Origin: Promethearchaeota archaeon | GTDB taxonomy: Archaea; Asgardarchaeota; Lokiarchaeia; Sigynarchaeales; SOKP01 | Assembly (NCBI GenBank): GCA_030605085.1 | Contig: JAUWBH010000088.1 | Location: forward strand, 1-23,723 | DNA: 23,723 bases | Direction of reading: 5' to 3' | Shown: positions 22,777 through 23,723 of the stretch, piece by piece | Layout of the letters: each line of letters begins with the position of its first letter | How positions within the stretch are numbered: the stretch's first letter is position 1 | The notes under the pieces: model-generated | Databases searched by the model: none | Seen by the model: the letters and a program-made list of their open reading frames with translations, nothing else | What the model was told of the DNA's origin: nothing | Program-made: the position numbers and the translations under genes

Positions 22777-23265
22777 GAAAAGAAAAAAAGACCATTTATA
22801 GGATTCATGGTTGTGGGTTATTCCTCTAACGAGGATTTAGCAGAAGAATGGGAATTTGAAATCAATAAAGGTGAGTGTAAGGGACCTAAAAAGATCAGAG
22901 AAAAAGAATTATCTGGGATTTCTTGGAGGGGTCAGGGAAATGCAATACATAGATTATATCTTGGTTTTGATATTAGGTTAAATTTAAGCCTTAAACAATT
23001 TGGAATAGATGATAATAAAATTAATGATATTACTAATCATTGTCGAAATAATTTGGTTATGCCAATGGTTTTACCGGCTATGCCTGTTCAAGATGCGATT
23101 GATTTATCAAAATTTTTAGTAGAAATGTCAATTCAATATTATAAATTTAGTCCAGGTGCTGAAACTGTAGGAGGTCCGATTGAAATCGCTGCAATTACAA
23201 AACATGAAGATTTTAAATGGGTTAAAAGAAAATATTATTATGATATAAAATTTAATCCTATCTAA
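22777..23265 (+). CDS. Proteasome-beta-like Ntn hydrolase, C-terminal piece
   Basis: The same frame as the preceding piece, continuing directly after the TAG with EKKKRPFIGFMVVGYSSNED, a central beta strand and turn typical of Ntn hydrolases. Helices follow (WRGQGNAIHRLYLGFDIRL, MPVQDAIDLSKFLVEMSIQY), then GAETVGGPIEIAAITKHEDF, a C-terminal strand that matches the 'vGGpi.i..it' end seen in proteasome-like proteins. The first internal Met is at 22807, so a separate start is possible but would leave out the strand. TAG at this position may replace Trp or another residue. A colinear single gene is the simplest reading. Confidence 0.65.
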   Translation, partial: EKKKRPFIGFMVVGYSSNEDLAEEWEFEINKGECKGPKKIREKELSGISWRGQGNAIHRLYLGFDIRLNLSLKQFGIDDNKINDITNHCRNNLVMPMVLPAMPVQDAIDLSKFLVEMSIQYYKFSPGAETVGGPIEIAAITKHEDFKWVKRKYYYDIKFNPI

Positions 23266-23287
23266 AATAAGTTGAGGAATATATAAT

Positions 23288-23599
23288 ATGAAACAAGATT
23301 ATAATTTTGATGAAAAGGATATAAATGTTAAATCTAATGTAGGAGTATTTAATTATTGCTCATCAACTGTAGACTATAATGAAATTAAGGACATTGATTT
23401 AAAATTATGGAATAAGATTAGTGAAAGATTTAAAATAGAGGGAACGGAGGATTTTCAACTTGTAAAATTAAAACATGAAAAAAGTAAAACATCTTTGAAA
23501 TGGATGGAAGAAGAATTAATATATTTTGAATCAATAAAAAATAATTTGCTTAATGACTCTATGTATAATAATAAGTTTATTGCCATATTATTAGGATGA
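23288..23599 (+). CDS. Unknown 103-residue protein after the Ntn hydrolase
   Basis: Begins 22 bases after the Ntn hydrolase stop with GTTGAGGAA as ribosome binding site, so it is probably cotranscribed. It is acidic to neutral, with helical charged stretches (IKDIDLKLWNKISERF, FQLVKLKHEKSK, WMEEELIYFESIKNNLL). It ends MYNNKFIAILLG, an 'Y.nkfIAi' pattern that in many small proteins is followed by more sequence, so the C-terminus may be cut by a frame change. No family is recognised and no function is offered. Confidence 0.55.
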   Translation: MKQDYNFDEKDINVKSNVGVFNYCSSTVDYNEIKDIDLKLWNKISERFKIEGTEDFQLVKLKHEKSKTSLKWMEEELIYFESIKNNLLNDSMYNNKFIAILLG

Positions 23600-23722
23600 G
23601 CTAGTTTTACCTCCTTTAATAATCTTTTTTTTTACCATGAGGGCCCCTATTACATTTGTCCATTTGGAATCAAGTGAAGTCAAGCACTTTTCTAAGCCTT
23701 GCTTAAAGATCTTTCTCGTCCA
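23591..23722 (-). CDS. Possible partial minus-strand gene running in from the right edge
   Basis: An open minus-strand frame of 43 residues ending in TAA at 23591-23593: WTRKIFKQGLEKCLTSLDSK, WTNVIGALMVKKKIIKGGKT, SSS. The composition is protein-like and less AT-biased than random frames here, but the family is unknown and it overlaps the end of the plus-strand gene by 9 bases. Confidence 0.35.
   Translation of the reverse strand, partial: WTRKIFKQGLEKCLTSLDSKWTNVIGALMVKKKIIKGGKTSSS
23625..23633 (+). terminator. T-run, possible archaeal terminator
   Basis: A run of nine T residues about 25 bases after the stop of the 103-residue gene. Archaeal polymerase often terminates at such runs without a hairpin. 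It has weak support on its own. Confidence 0.3.
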
Positions 23723-23723
23723 A

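Noticed and set aside
1..23723. CRISPR array, tRNA or rRNA genes
   Set aside because: No regularly spaced repeats and no recognisable cloverleaf or rRNA sequence were found by eye. The dispersed repeats are AOR-derived or the two G-rich elements.

Overview
This is an AT-rich window that reads as archaeal. It has a tungsten-type aldehyde ferredoxin oxidoreductase (AOR), two MoeA paralogues around an archaeal-type MoaB, an Argonaute, a VapBC pair, a proteasome-like Ntn hydrolase, and TATA-like boxes close to start codons. An Asgard (Lokiarchaeia-like) host would fit, but this is inference from gene content; no rRNA, tRNA or CRISPR array was recognised.

Left part (1-13.4 kb): an accessory or defence island built on AOR debris. 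In order it holds an IS630-like transposase tail (+), AOR 3'-end copy A (-), a VapBC module (-) between two G-rich 30-bp direct repeats, AOR 3'-end copy B (-), a long prokaryotic Argonaute with a small overlapping upstream gene and a downstream Cas4-like nuclease (+), a three-gene HEPN operon (+), an ApeA-like HEPN protein (-), a broken zinc-finger/endonuclease gene (-), AOR 3'-end copy C (-), and a membrane-anchored GIY-YIG protein (+). Between these cassettes lie three further short AOR fragments. All cover the same ~45-bp stretch of the AOR gene and all point the same way. The defence cassettes are therefore separated by direct repeats of one AOR segment. This is the main structural finding.

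Middle (13.4-18.6 kb): the only near-complete AOR gene (-), interrupted in frame by TAG and shortened by a premature TAA; a divergent FkbM-type methyltransferase (+); then three minus-strand genes, of which two are small, related Cys-poor/Cys-rich proteins and one is unknown.

Right part (18.6-22.2 kb): a molybdenum/tungsten cofactor cluster (moeA, moaB, moeA) whose products would load the pterin metal used by AOR enzymes. moaB is out of frame at a run of ten A residues, and a short duplicate of the second moeA start lies in front of it. The end of the window (22.4-23.7 kb) holds a proteasome-beta-like Ntn hydrolase split by an in-frame TAG, a small unknown gene, and the edge of a minus-strand reading frame.

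Many genes here are broken by single nonsense codons or one-base homopolymer shifts. Gene decay, long-read assembly error and TAG recoding are all possible explanations. The premature TAA and TGA codons argue that decay or error accounts for at least part of it.
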